Shown one piece after another: positions 24,159 through 32,538 of a DNA stretch of 34,364 nucleotides. Both the position numbers and the translations under genes were made by a program. Position 1 is the first letter of the stretch; the number at the start of each line of letters is the position of its first letter. The notes below the pieces were generated by a model. It was not told where the DNA came from and searched no databases. It worked only from the letters and a program-made list of their open reading frames with translations. Source of the DNA: Arthrobacter sp. (GTDB lineage: Bacteria > Actinomycetota > Actinomycetes > Actinomycetales > Micrococcaceae); contig JAHFUZ010000036.1 in the NCBI GenBank assembly GCA_023264815.1, forward strand, positions 1 through 34,364, in the 5' to 3' direction.

Positions 24159-24865
24159 TGGGCGGGCTCGTCGTGACGGGGACACCCCGCACGCCCCTTG
24201 ACCTCCTCGACACACTGGCCGAGTACAGCGTCGCCACGGTACACGAGGCACAGGGCCGCAACGGATTGCTCGCATCGATGATCACGCCGATCCAGAGCGG
24301 GATCCGCGTCGCCGGGTCGGTAGTGACAGTGACGGTCGCCCCCGGCGACAACACGACAATCGCCGTGGCGGTCGAGCAGTGCCAGGACGGCGACCTGCTC
24401 GTTGTCACTCCGACGGCACCGTGCGACATGGGTTACTTCGGCGATTTGCTTGCCACCTCGCTGAAGGCCCGGGGCGTGCGAGGTTTGGTAATCGACGCGG
24501 GCGTGCGCGACGTCGCCGACCTGCAGGCGATGGGGTTTCCCGTTTGGTCGCGGCACGTCTTTGCCGAGGGAACGACAAAGGGCAACCTCGGCGATGTCAA
24601 CGTGCCAATCTCTATCGCGGGTCAGATCGTGCATCCCGGAGATGCGGTGCTCGCCGACGACGACGGCGTCGTGATCGTGCCGTGTGCACGGGTTGCCGAG
24701 GTACTGGTCGCCGCGCAGGAGCGCGAAGAGAAGGAAGAGCTCTCCCGTGCCCGGTACCTCGCGGGCGAACTCGCGCTTGACGTGAACAACATGCGGCCGA
24801 TGATCGAAGCTGCCGGTATCCGGTACGTCGACTACCGCGCGTGGAAAGAGGGTGGGACATCATGA
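24158..24865 (+). CDS. ligK: 4-carboxy-4-hydroxy-2-oxoadipate aldolase (RraA-like, LigK/ProA)
   Basis: A 235-residue metal-dependent class II aldolase of the RraA-like fold that splits 4-carboxy-4-hydroxy-2-oxoadipate into pyruvate and oxaloacetate. The same enzymes also decarboxylate oxaloacetate. Segments match the protocatechuate/gallate pathway enzymes closely: VATVHEAQGR-GLLAS, AVEQCQDGDLLVV, GYFGDLLATSLKARGVRGLVI and DAGVRDVADL, with R117 and D118 as the phosphate/carboxylate-binding Arg and metal-site Asp. ADDDGVVIVP lies near the C-terminus. The start overlaps the dehydrogenase stop, and the LigJ ATG overlaps its own stop. Its presence next to LigJ makes the assignment strong. Confidence 0.92.
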   Translation: MGGLVVTGTPRTPLDLLDTLAEYSVATVHEAQGRNGLLASMITPIQSGIRVAGSVVTVTVAPGDNTTIAVAVEQCQDGDLLVVTPTAPCDMGYFGDLLATSLKARGVRGLVIDAGVRDVADLQAMGFPVWSRHVFAEGTTKGNLGDVNVPISIAGQIVHPGDAVLADDDGVVIVPCARVAEVLVAAQEREEKEELSRARYLAGELALDVNNMRPMIEAAGIRYVDYRAWKEGGTS

Positions 24866-25872
24866 TCATCGACATCCACGGGCACTACACGACAGAACCC
24901 GAACCGCTCCGCCGGTTCCGTGCGGCCCAGCTTCGGGGAGAGTCGCCGAGCGCAGCGGCTCTCAGCGACCAGGTGTCGGACGACGAGGTCCGCGAGAGTG
25001 TCCAGGGCAACCAGGTCCGAGTCCTGCGTGAGCGCGGTGGCGATCTCATGCTGTTCTCGCCGCGTGCCTCCGGAATGGCACACCACGAGCCGGATGCCGG
25101 TACCGCGAATGCGTGGGCGCAGGCGTCGAACGACATGGTCCACCGTGTCAGTGAGCTGTTCCCCGCACACTTCGCTCCCGTGGCCCAGCTCCCCCAGACG
25201 CCAGAAGGCAATCTCGACGGCGTACTCGCCGAGTTGCAGCGCACGGTGGAGGGTCTCGGCTTCGTCGGTGTCAATCTGAACCCAGATCCCTCCGGGACGT
25301 GGGCGGGCAAGCCGCTGACTGATCCATCGTGGTTCCCGATCTACGAGGCCGCCGAGCACCTCGACGTGCCTCTGATGGTGCACGTCTCAACAGCCTGCAA
25401 CCCGAACTTCCACACGCTCGGCGCGCATTATCTCAACGCCGACACGAGCGTGTTCATGCAGCTGCTCCCATCGGACCTCTTCGCCCGGTTCCCCGGACTG
25501 CGGCTCATCATCCCCCACGGAGGCGGCGCAGTCCCCTACCACTGGGGCCGATACCGCGGCCTGGCCATGCGCAATGGCTGGCAGGACCCCTCTGAGCTCA
25601 TGCGCAATGTGTTCTTCGATACGGCGGTATATCACCAGCCCGGCTACAACCTCCTCGTCGATCTGATCTCATCATCGAATCTGCTCTTCGCCTCGGAAAT
25701 GCTTGGGGCCGTGCGCGGAGCCGACCCGGATACCGGAGTGGAATGGGATGACACCCTGGCATACCTGCGCGCATCTGGACGGTTGCCGGCCGACTGGGAT
25801 GCGATTACGCACGGGAACGCGTTGCGCATCTACCCACGGCTTGCCGCGAGACTGGAAGGGAGCAAGAGATGA
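24862..25872 (+). CDS. ligJ: 4-oxalomesaconate hydratase (LigJ)
   Basis: A 336-residue amidohydrolase-superfamily zinc enzyme that hydrates 4-oxalomesaconate to 4-carboxy-4-hydroxy-2-oxoadipate, the substrate of the aldolase encoded just before it. Metal and active-site residues are H6 and H8 (MIIDIHGHYT), H174 (MVHVSTACN) and H219 (IIPHGGGAVPYHWGR). LigJ-specific stretches include FSPRAS-MAHH, VNLNPDPSG, HTLGAHYLNADT and FDTAVYHQPG. Length and order match the Sphingobium enzyme as I remember it. ATG 24862 overlaps the ligK stop (ATGA). This fixes the lower pathway of cluster 2 as the protocatechuate 4,5-/gallate-type route. Confidence 0.93.
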   Translation: MIIDIHGHYTTEPEPLRRFRAAQLRGESPSAAALSDQVSDDEVRESVQGNQVRVLRERGGDLMLFSPRASGMAHHEPDAGTANAWAQASNDMVHRVSELFPAHFAPVAQLPQTPEGNLDGVLAELQRTVEGLGFVGVNLNPDPSGTWAGKPLTDPSWFPIYEAAEHLDVPLMVHVSTACNPNFHTLGAHYLNADTSVFMQLLPSDLFARFPGLRLIIPHGGGAVPYHWGRYRGLAMRNGWQDPSELMRNVFFDTAVYHQPGYNLLVDLISSSNLLFASEMLGAVRGADPDTGVEWDDTLAYLRASGRLPADWDAITHGNALRIYPRLAARLEGSKR

Positions 25873-26870
25873 GCCGTCTCCAACTGACCTTCGCATGCGG
25901 CGACTACGACCGCACCCGTGGGGTGGAAGACGGTAGCGTGGCGGTGGACGGCATCGACCTAACGTACCTGCGTTTGCCCGTGGAGGAGACGTTCTTCCGC
26001 ATGGCGAGACATCATGAGTTCGATGCCGCCGAGATGTCGCTATCGACCTACGTGTCGACCCTCAACGCGCTCGACGTGGGAGAAAAACCACCGTTCGTCG
26101 CGCTGCCGATCTACACCTCACGCCAGTTCCGACACGGCGGGATGTTCGTCAACGTCGACGCCGGGGTCGAGAAGCCCTCCGATCTGCGCGGCAAGCGGAT
26201 CGGGATGCCCGAGGTACAGCTGACCGCGTGCGTGTGGCAGCGAGGAATCCTCGCAGACCACCACGGCCTGCCCCTAGACGCGTCAACGTTCTTCACCGGT
26301 GGCCAGGAGAAGCCCGGACGGATCGAGAAGGGCGCAGTTGATGTGCCGTTTGAGATCCATCCGATCCCCTCCGACCGCACGCTGTCAGAGATGCTCGCAG
26401 TCGGCGACCTGGACGCGATCTTCGCGCCGCGAATCCCAAGCACCTTCCGGGCGCCTGGCGGGCGCATCGTGCGGCTCTTCCCCGATGCCAAGAAGGCCGA
26501 GCAGGCGTACTTCCGGGACACGGGCATTTTCCCGATCATGCACGTCGTCGTGCTGCGTCGCGAGCTGTACGAGCGCCACCGGTGGGTTGCTCAATCACTG
26601 ACGAAGGCTCTGACCACGGCGAAGTCTCAGGCGACAGCACGCATCTATGACTCCTCGGCGCTACAGTTCATGGAGCCATGGCTGATGCTACATCTCGAAG
26701 AGGCGCTTGACCTCCTGGGCGAAGACTACTGGTCCTATGGGTTGGGTGGGGCCGATCGGGAGGTGCTCGCTACGTTCCTCCGCTATCACCACGAACAGGG
26801 ACTGTCCGGAGCGCGCCGAGAGCCCGAGGACCTGTTCGCTCCTGAGTCGCTCGAGTCCTTCGTCATCTGA
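25869..26870 (+). CDS. 4,5-dihydroxyphthalate decarboxylase-like protein, copy 2
   Basis: A 333-residue cytoplasmic protein of the Pht5 family. Typical are the opening LTFACGDYDRTRGVEDG, FDAAEMSLSTYVSTL, FVALPIYTSRQFRHGGMFV, DLRGKRIGMPEVQLTACVWQRGIL and IFPIMHVVVLRRELYERH. The AEM-SL-TY and LP-F--R-FRH motifs are shared with copy 1 (21977-22906), but overall the two are well diverged, so they probably act on different intermediates. The ATG overlaps the LigJ stop, making it the last gene of the dehydrogenase-ligK-ligJ operon. A strong hairpin follows. It likely removes a carboxylate ortho to a hydroxyl group. Confidence 0.87.
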   Translation: MSRLQLTFACGDYDRTRGVEDGSVAVDGIDLTYLRLPVEETFFRMARHHEFDAAEMSLSTYVSTLNALDVGEKPPFVALPIYTSRQFRHGGMFVNVDAGVEKPSDLRGKRIGMPEVQLTACVWQRGILADHHGLPLDASTFFTGGQEKPGRIEKGAVDVPFEIHPIPSDRTLSEMLAVGDLDAIFAPRIPSTFRAPGGRIVRLFPDAKKAEQAYFRDTGIFPIMHVVVLRRELYERHRWVAQSLTKALTTAKSQATARIYDSSALQFMEPWLMLHLEEALDLLGEDYWSYGLGGADREVLATFLRYHHEQGLSGARREPEDLFAPESLESFVI

Positions 26871-26873
26871 CGG

Positions 26874-26910
26874 GTTCGGCCGGAACGCCATCGCGGCGCT
26901 CCGGCCGAAC
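26874..26910. terminator. Bidirectional terminator hairpin
   Basis: A perfect 11-bp inverted repeat GTTCGGCCGGA / TCCGGCCGAAC (26874-26884 and 26900-26910) encloses a 15-nt loop that can itself pair CGCC with GGCG. It fills the 47-bp gap between the converging decarboxylase and reductase genes, as expected for a shared terminator. No T-run is present on either side. Confidence 0.75.
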
Positions 26911-26917
26911 TACCTCG

Positions 26918-28176
26918 TCACCTCGTAAGGTGCGCCTTCAACGGAATGCCCGTGTCGCCCGCTGCCGCCGGCGGAATATTCCCGCCCATCTCGAGAATTC
27001 GCCTCGCCGCCATGTAGTCGCGGGCCGCGTTGACCGATTCGATCGATATGAGTTGACCATCACGATAGTAGAGCGCGGAGAAACACTCGCTGTCCGGATC
27101 GCCGCGAACGACCACTTGGTCATAGCCCAGTGTGAGTCCGGCCATCTGAAGCTTGAGGTCGGCTTGGTCCGACCAGAACCAAGGCACCGCCGTCGAACCC
27201 GGCTCGTGGCCCATCAAAGCGGCGGCGGCTGCTTTCGCCTGCGCGATCGCGTTCGGCACCGACTCGAGCCGGACAGGGCCGTGGATGGGATGGGAGCTTA
27301 CCGCGCAGTCGCCTGCGGCAACTATGCCAGGGATGCGGGTGCGCCCGAAGGCGTCGACGTCGACTCCACGGTCACCGGCCAGCCCCAGTGACGCGGCGAG
27401 CTCCGTGTGGGGGATCAGGCCGATGCCCACGACCACGACGTCGGCATCTATTACACGACCATCAGCGAGCTCGACGCCCCTCACCCGATCTGTTCCGCGG
27501 AAGCCAGAAACGGCTGCATCGAGGACGATGTGTGTGCCACGGCGCTGATGCGCTTCTGCATAGAAGCGGGACATCTCGGGCGCGACAGCGCGGGCCATGA
27601 GGCGGTCCTGCGCTTCCAGAACGGTAACGTCCTTTCCACTCGCCGTCGCCGCCGCCGCGATCTCGAGACCGACGAAGCCCCCGCCTACGACGGCCACGCG
27701 GGACGCTTCGTCGAGGGATGACTTGAGCGCGACGGCGTCGTCGAGCGTGCGCAGGTAGTGGATTCCCGCGAGCTCGGCGCCGTTCACCCGCATGCGGCGA
27801 GGTGTGCCGCCGACGGTGAACGCAAGCCGGTCGAAAGCAAGAGTCCTGCCGCTGCGAGTCACCGCTTCGCCTGCCCCAGCGGCGGCGTCCTCGAGCGTAA
27901 TGGTCTCGATCCATTCACCGCAGATGAGAGTGATGTCGTTCGCCGCGTAATAGTCTGCGCCGCGGAGAGCCAATTCGTGCTCGACAGCCTTGCCGCTGAG
28001 GAAGGCCTTCGACAGTGGTGGGCGCTGGTACGGGGGCCGGCTTTCCCCGCCGACGACGGTGATCGGCGCCGTATCGCCCAGCTCGCGCAGACTTACCGCC
28101 AGTTGCAGGCCAGCTTGGCCTGCACCGATGATCAGGGTGCGGGCGGACATTCGCGACGTTGCGATGTGGTCCATGA
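26918..28176 (-). CDS. FAD-dependent ferredoxin reductase for the cluster 2 Rieske system
   Basis: A 419-residue reductase of the putidaredoxin reductase/BphA4 family. It has FAD fold GAGQAGLQLA, the conserved PPYQRPPLSKAFL, the NAD(P)H fold VVGGGFVGLEIAA and the FAD-closing GIVAAGDCA. It should take electrons from NAD(P)H to the ferredoxin at 17679-18005. ATG 28176 has AAGGAGG only three bases upstream, rather close; ATG 28152, nearer the dinucleotide fold, is an alternative without a site, and a TTG at 28216 is unlikely. The gene lies downstream of the GntR gene with a TGGT-type operator in the 48-bp gap. It is homologous to PhtAd but well diverged, with a standard rather than altered first glycine motif. 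Confidence 0.9.
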
Positions 28177-28188
28177 TCCTCCTTAAGG

Positions 28189-28199
28189 GTAGGACCATT
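28189..28199 (-). promoter_or_regulatory. GntR-type operator half-match upstream of the reductase
   Basis: Read on the minus strand this is TGGTCCTACCC, matching TGGT-N3-ACCA except for the last base. It sits 12 bp before the reductase start, between the GntR gene stop and the reductase. A further TGGT lies a few bases upstream on the minus strand (GTGTGGTCTAATGGTCC). It would let the regulator control the reductase separately from itself. Confidence 0.45.
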
Positions 28200-28224
28200 A
28201 GACCACACTGCGCCAAGTCTGTGT

Positions 28225-28947
28225 TTACTTTTCAGCGACGCGTTGAGCCGTTCGTTCGAGGTGCTGGGTGAGGATTGCACGAGCGCGCGACAGATCGCCG
28301 TCCTCGATCGCATCTACGATGCTGCTGTGCTCCTCGACGCCTTTGGCACCCATGCCTGGGGCGACATTCTTCGCCACACGCAGGGAAGAGATGAGGGGGC
28401 CGTGGAAGCTGTGCATCAACGCTTCGATCGCCGGGTTGTGCGTGCACGCCGCGAGTCTCACGTGGAACGCCGCAGACATGGCCGTGGAGTGGCCGCCCTC
28501 GGCTTTCGCCGCGACCACCAGATCACGGAGGGCGGCAATGTCCTCCGGCGTCGCTCGCTCGAGGATGAGGGGGAGAATCCCGAGCTCGAAAATCTGGCGC
28601 GCCTCCGTTGCGGCGCTCGCCGTGATTGACGAGAGGGTCAAAAGATGCGCGAGGTTCTCCCCCACGACTTCCAGGGACGGGGAGGTCAAGAACGACCCGC
28701 CGTGTGCGCCGAGGCGTACATGAATCAAGCCTGTCGCCTCGAGGACGCGGAGTGCCTCGCGGACTGTGACGCGGCTGACGCCGAGCTGTTGGCAGAATTC
28801 GCGTTCGTTCGGCAGGCGGTCGCCGGGCTTCAGGCTGCCGTCTGTGATTAGCTGCTTGATCTGGTCGACGATGACGTGAGAGGCGCGGTCTACATTCACC
28901 TGGGTGAAGAGTTGCGTGGGTGGGTGGTTGGCGCGGGTGCCGGACAA
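28225..28947 (-). CDS. GntR/FadR-family (FCD) transcriptional regulator
   Basis: A 240-residue regulator. The winged helix is VIVDQIKQLITDGSLKPGDRLPNEREFCQQLGVSRVTVREALRVLEATGLI. The C-terminal FCD all-helical domain carries the likely metal/ligand residues in FHVRLAACTHN and VEEHSSIVDAI. FadR-subfamily proteins are usually repressors released by a pathway acid. I chose TTG 28947 because AAGGAG stands 6 nt upstream and the helix-turn-helix follows normally; an ATG at 28983 has no good site. It is encoded in the middle of cluster 2, between the reductase and the Tct transporter. Its probable operators are the TGGT-N4-CC(A) sites at 17644, 22952, 28189 and 29097. Confidence 0.9.
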   Translation of the reverse strand: MSGTRANHPPTQLFTQVNVDRASHVIVDQIKQLITDGSLKPGDRLPNEREFCQQLGVSRVTVREALRVLEATGLIHVRLGAHGGSFLTSPSLEVVGENLAHLLTLSSITASAATEARQIFELGILPLILERATPEDIAALRDLVVAAKAEGGHSTAMSAAFHVRLAACTHNPAIEALMHSFHGPLISSLRVAKNVAPGMGAKGVEEHSSIVDAIEDGDLSRARAILTQHLERTAQRVAEK

Positions 28948-29072
28948 TGCCGTCTCCTTCGTTTCAGATGCGTCGCGATCCATCGAACGAAGATCGCGGT
29001 GGCGAAAGCTGTGCACCGGATGGCTGCCACCGGCAAAGGCGGTTGGGTGCACCTTATGAGGATACTGGGCTA

Positions 29073-29107
29073 TTGCCGGAAGGACTATTGGTGATATGGT
29101 CCATCCA
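29073..29107 (+). promoter_or_regulatory. Promoter with GntR-type operator for tctABC
   Basis: TGGTCCATCCA (29097-29107), including the palindrome ATGG-T-CCAT, matches the cluster 2 operator pattern TGGT-N4-CCA. TTGCCG (29073-29078) and TATGGT (29095-29100) are a weak -35/-10 pair, 16 bp apart, overlapping the site. The region lies between the divergent GntR and tctA genes and may control both. The stretch 29108-29300 holds the untranslated leader of tctA; I see no gene in it. Confidence 0.55.
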
Positions 29108-29300
29108 TTACGCATATGACTCCGATCACACCGACGTGGTCGGATAAGGGCACGAAGTAGTGCCCCGCTAACGAGACGATGTAGAGAAGGCGTTCCATGC
29201 TGTCAGCGACACGAAAGCGGGTTTCGAGGCCCCTCGCTCGAGAATCTGTGAGCGTGCCTGTGCACGCGTCACGCAGTCCGTGGACGGGGAGGTGTCCGGC

Positions 29301-30845
29301 ATGATCGACGCGATCACGAGTGGCCTTGACCAGGTACTCCAATGGGAGACCCTGGCCCTGATGATTGGCGGAATGCTCATTGGATTCGTCGTAGGGATCC
29401 TGCCAGGACTCGGTGGTGCTGTAGCGATCGCCCTCCTGCTTCCGTTCACCTTCGCGATGGAGCCGGTTCAGGGACTTGTGTTCCTCCTGAGCATGTGGAT
29501 CGTGACAGGGACAGCCGGCGACATCACGTCCGTGCTGTTCGGCATTCCGGGCGAGGCCACGTCTGCGGCCGCGGTGCTCGACGGCTACCCCATGACGAAG
29601 AAGGGCCAGGCGGGGCGCGCACTGGGGATCGTACTCACCAGCTCCGCCATGGGCATCATCTTCGGTGCAATCGTCCTCGGTGTCTTCATCACGGTGATCC
29701 GCCCCCTCGTGCTGATACTCGGACCACCCGAGTTCTTCATGCTCGTACTCCTCGGACTGGCGTTCGTCGTGACGCTCGCGGGCAAGAGCATAGCGAAAGG
29801 GATGGCTATGGTGGCCCTCGGCCTCCTCGTCTCCTACGTCGGATCCGACCCTTCCGCAGGCCTGCCACGGTTCGCATTCGACCAGATGTATCTCTGGAGT
29901 GGCATCGCTCTGATCCCTGTTGTCGTCGGCCTCTTCGGCGGGGCCGAAGTGCTCCAACTGATGCTGACCAGATCGTCCATCGCCAACGGACCGCTCGGTG
30001 ATGCCAAACTCACGGGCTCGATGCGTGGAGTGACCGACGCCCTTCGCCATTGGCCCGTGGTGATCCGTTCGTCATCGATCGGCGTGGTCATCGGAATGCT
30101 CCCAGGTCTCGGCGGCACCGTCGCGCAGTGGATCTCATACGGGCAGGCGCGCCAGTCTTCGAGAAACCCCGATCAATTCGGCAAGGGCGCTGTCGATGGG
30201 CTCGCCGCGGCGGGGGCGACCAACAACGCCAAGGACGCAGGTTCCCTCATACCCACGATCGTGTTCGGGATTCCGGGTGGAGCAGCCACAGCGGTCCTGC
30301 TCGGCGGGTTCCTCATTCTCGGAATCAAACCAGGTCGGGACATGCTGACCACGCAACTGGACATCACATTCTCGATGGTATGGACTGTCATCATCGCCGG
30401 CCTCCTCGGAGTAGTCCTCGCATTCGCGCTGGTTCGACCACTTGCGGCCCTGACGAAGATCAGCGGGCCTGTCATGACGCCGATCCTATTCATGTTCCTC
30501 GTCATCGGCGCTTATACAGCCAATAACAGCTGGGGCGACCTGCTCGTCATGATCGGGGCGTCAGTGCTTGGCGTCGTATGCCTGAGGTGGGACTGGCCAC
30601 GGGTGCCGTTCCTTCTCGCGCTTGTGCTCGGAAAGATGCTCGAGCAGTATCTGAACCTCTCTAACACGCTGTTTGGCTCCGACTGGATTACCCGTCCGGG
30701 TGTCATCCTCATCGGCGTCATCGTCGTTGCGACCCTGTTCCTGAGCATTCGCTCGTTGCGGCGTGACCACCGCGCACGTCTTGCCGACGAGCCGGTCAAG
30801 GGAGCATGCAGTCGGGTGCTTCAAACGATTGGAAGGAAGAAATGA
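29301..30845 (+). CDS. tctA: Tripartite tricarboxylate transporter large membrane subunit TctA
   Basis: A 514-residue integral membrane protein of the TctA family with about twelve hydrophobic segments. It has the two family signatures: GFVVGILPGLGGAVAIALLLPFT near residue 30, and the repeated IGMLPGLGGTVAQWISYGQA in the second half. The AGATNNAKDAGSLIPTIVFGIPGGAATAVLLGG segment is also diagnostic. Together with TctB and the binding protein it imports a carboxylic acid driven by an ion gradient. ATG 29301 is preferred (GGGGAGG 8 nt upstream) over a GTG at 29280. The stop overlaps the tctB start. TctA proteins transport citrate-like acids, but related systems serve aromatic dicarboxylates such as terephthalate. 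Confidence 0.95.
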   Translation: MIDAITSGLDQVLQWETLALMIGGMLIGFVVGILPGLGGAVAIALLLPFTFAMEPVQGLVFLLSMWIVTGTAGDITSVLFGIPGEATSAAAVLDGYPMTKKGQAGRALGIVLTSSAMGIIFGAIVLGVFITVIRPLVLILGPPEFFMLVLLGLAFVVTLAGKSIAKGMAMVALGLLVSYVGSDPSAGLPRFAFDQMYLWSGIALIPVVVGLFGGAEVLQLMLTRSSIANGPLGDAKLTGSMRGVTDALRHWPVVIRSSSIGVVIGMLPGLGGTVAQWISYGQARQSSRNPDQFGKGAVDGLAAAGATNNAKDAGSLIPTIVFGIPGGAATAVLLGGFLILGIKPGRDMLTTQLDITFSMVWTVIIAGLLGVVLAFALVRPLAALTKISGPVMTPILFMFLVIGAYTANNSWGDLLVMIGASVLGVVCLRWDWPRVPFLLALVLGKMLEQYLNLSNTLFGSDWITRPGVILIGVIVVATLFLSIRSLRRDHRARLADEPVKGACSRVLQTIGRKK

Positions 30846-31417
30846 CGACCCAGTCGGCAAATGCGAATCGGACCGGGGTGCCGGACCTCGTCATCTCGTG
30901 TGTGGTTCTGATCATCTGCGGCGGCGCGCTCGCCCTGAGCGTCACGTACCCGCCCGCGGTGTCGCTGCTGCTGCCCCGCCTGGCAGCGGGCCTCGGGCTG
31001 CTGTGCGCGACCTGGATGATCCTCAGCAAATTGATCAGCCTGGCGCGACAGCGTCAGGAGGCCGGCGCCGCAAGGACCGCCAACCCCGTTCACGTGCACA
31101 CCGGGGAGATCAGCGCGCCCGCAGAAGACGATGACGAAGTCGATCCAAATGACGCGGAGTATGTTCTGTCGCACACCCCGCGGCGCGTGTGGCTGACGAC
31201 CATCGGCTTCATCGCCGGGTTCTTCCTGGTCCTCTACCTGTGTGGGTTGTTCGTCGCCGCCGCTGCGTTGTCGCTTGTTTACCTGGTCACCGTCGGCAAG
31301 AAGTCCTGGCTTTTCTCGCTCGGATACACGACGGTCCTGACTGGACTCCTGTGGGTCCTCATGCGCTGGGTGACGTATATTCCCAGCCCCCCTGGAATCT
31401 TGCTTCCCGGAGGATAG
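30842..31417 (+). CDS. tctB: Tripartite tricarboxylate transporter small membrane subunit TctB
   Basis: A 191-residue membrane protein with about four hydrophobic segments: VISCVVLIICGGALALSV, LLPRLAAGLGLLCATWMIL, then a charged, acidic loop (APAEDDDEVDPNDAEY) and two close helices from TIGFIAGFFLVLYLCGLFVAA onward. This is the normal plan of TctB subunits, which are poorly conserved in sequence. The ATG overlaps the tctA stop, with GGAAGGAAGA just before it. The acidic loop is longer than I would expect for the family. Its order between tctA and tctC in the window makes the call secure. Confidence 0.88.
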   Translation: MTTQSANANRTGVPDLVISCVVLIICGGALALSVTYPPAVSLLLPRLAAGLGLLCATWMILSKLISLARQRQEAGAARTANPVHVHTGEISAPAEDDDEVDPNDAEYVLSHTPRRVWLTTIGFIAGFFLVLYLCGLFVAAAALSLVYLVTVGKKSWLFSLGYTTVLTGLLWVLMRWVTYIPSPPGILLPGG

Positions 31418-31460
31418 TCTCCACATCCAAACCTGACAAGATACCAAGGAAGGTATATTC

Positions 31461-32516
31461 ATGTTGCAAAATAAAGCTCACGTTGCCCGGGTCGCCGTCG
31501 GCACGAGCGTCATCGGCGCACTTGCACTTACAGGGTGCACGGCGCCCGGCGCACAAGGGTCATCCGCCAACGCGGATACGGCCGAGGTCTGTTCCTCCTT
31601 CAAGGGCAAGACCGTCGAACTCGTGATCCCCTACAGCGCCGGAGGAGGGTACGACGTGCTCTCACGCATCCTCGTCCCAGGCCTCGAGAACGCACTGGGC
31701 GCTACGGTGATCCCCCTCAACAAGCCCGGAGCGGGCGGCCTGCTCGCGATCAATCAACTGACCGCAGCGCCTGCTGACGGTACCCAAATCGCAATCGTCA
31801 ATGGGACAGGTGCCGCCGCCGCCATCCTTGCAGGCGCCGAAGGCCCGAAATTCGGATTCGACGATCTTAGCTACATCGGCCGCGTTGCCGTCGACGACCT
31901 GGTCGTCACCACAAATGCGAAGAGCGACTACCAGTCGTGGGAAGACGTCATGGAAAGCGAAGGGTTCAGGTTCGGGTCGACCGGCCGAGGGTCCTCGGAC
32001 TACATCGTCGCCAACGCGCTCATCCAGGCCTTCGACCTGAAGGGCGCCGAGGTCGTCGTCGGGTTCAACAGCCAGGCGGAGGCTGATCTTGCACTTATTC
32101 AGGGCAACGTGGACGCGATCGCGGGGCCGCTCGACAGCCGCCGCGCAAGCATCAAGAGTGGTGAAACGACAGCTGCACTGTCGTTCGCAGACGAGGCGCC
32201 AGCCGATGCCGCCGACGCCACCGTGTTCAGCGACCTCGATCTCTCTGAGGACGCGCAGGGCATCATCGACGGCGTCAAGCTGCTCACAGAGTACGGCCGC
32301 CCGCTCGTGGCGCCAGCGGGAATGAATGAGGAGACGCTCGGTTGCCTGCAAAACGCGCTCGGGGCAGCCATGGAGGACCCAGAGGTACTCGAACAGGCAG
32401 AGAAAATGCAGCGCGAGCTGTCCTACCTGCCGGGCAAGGAACTCGAGACTGAAGTGGTGCCGAAATTCGACAAACTGTCGAAGGACTTCATCGACGTACT
32501 CAAAGCATCGTACTGA
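31461..32516 (+). CDS. tctC: Tripartite tricarboxylate transporter binding lipoprotein TctC
   Basis: A 351-residue extracytoplasmic solute receptor of the TctC/Bug family. The N-terminus has a signal peptide ending in the lipobox ALTGC, so it is a lipoprotein as expected in a Gram-positive. Mature features are VELVIPYSAGGGYDVLSRIL, NKPGAGGLLAINQL, DGTQIAIVNGT and the FGSTGRGSSDYIVANALI loop that closes over the carboxylate. AAGGAAGG precedes ATG 31461. Bug proteins bind carboxylates through water-bridged contacts to the two loops. The ligand is probably the aromatic or tricarboxylic substrate of cluster 2 rather than citrate; that is inferred from context. Confidence 0.93.
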   Translation: MLQNKAHVARVAVGTSVIGALALTGCTAPGAQGSSANADTAEVCSSFKGKTVELVIPYSAGGGYDVLSRILVPGLENALGATVIPLNKPGAGGLLAINQLTAAPADGTQIAIVNGTGAAAAILAGAEGPKFGFDDLSYIGRVAVDDLVVTTNAKSDYQSWEDVMESEGFRFGSTGRGSSDYIVANALIQAFDLKGAEVVVGFNSQAEADLALIQGNVDAIAGPLDSRRASIKSGETTAALSFADEAPADAADATVFSDLDLSEDAQGIIDGVKLLTEYGRPLVAPAGMNEETLGCLQNALGAAMEDPEVLEQAEKMQRELSYLPGKELETEVVPKFDKLSKDFIDVLKASY

Positions 32517-32538
32517 GACGTATGCCCACTTAATCATT

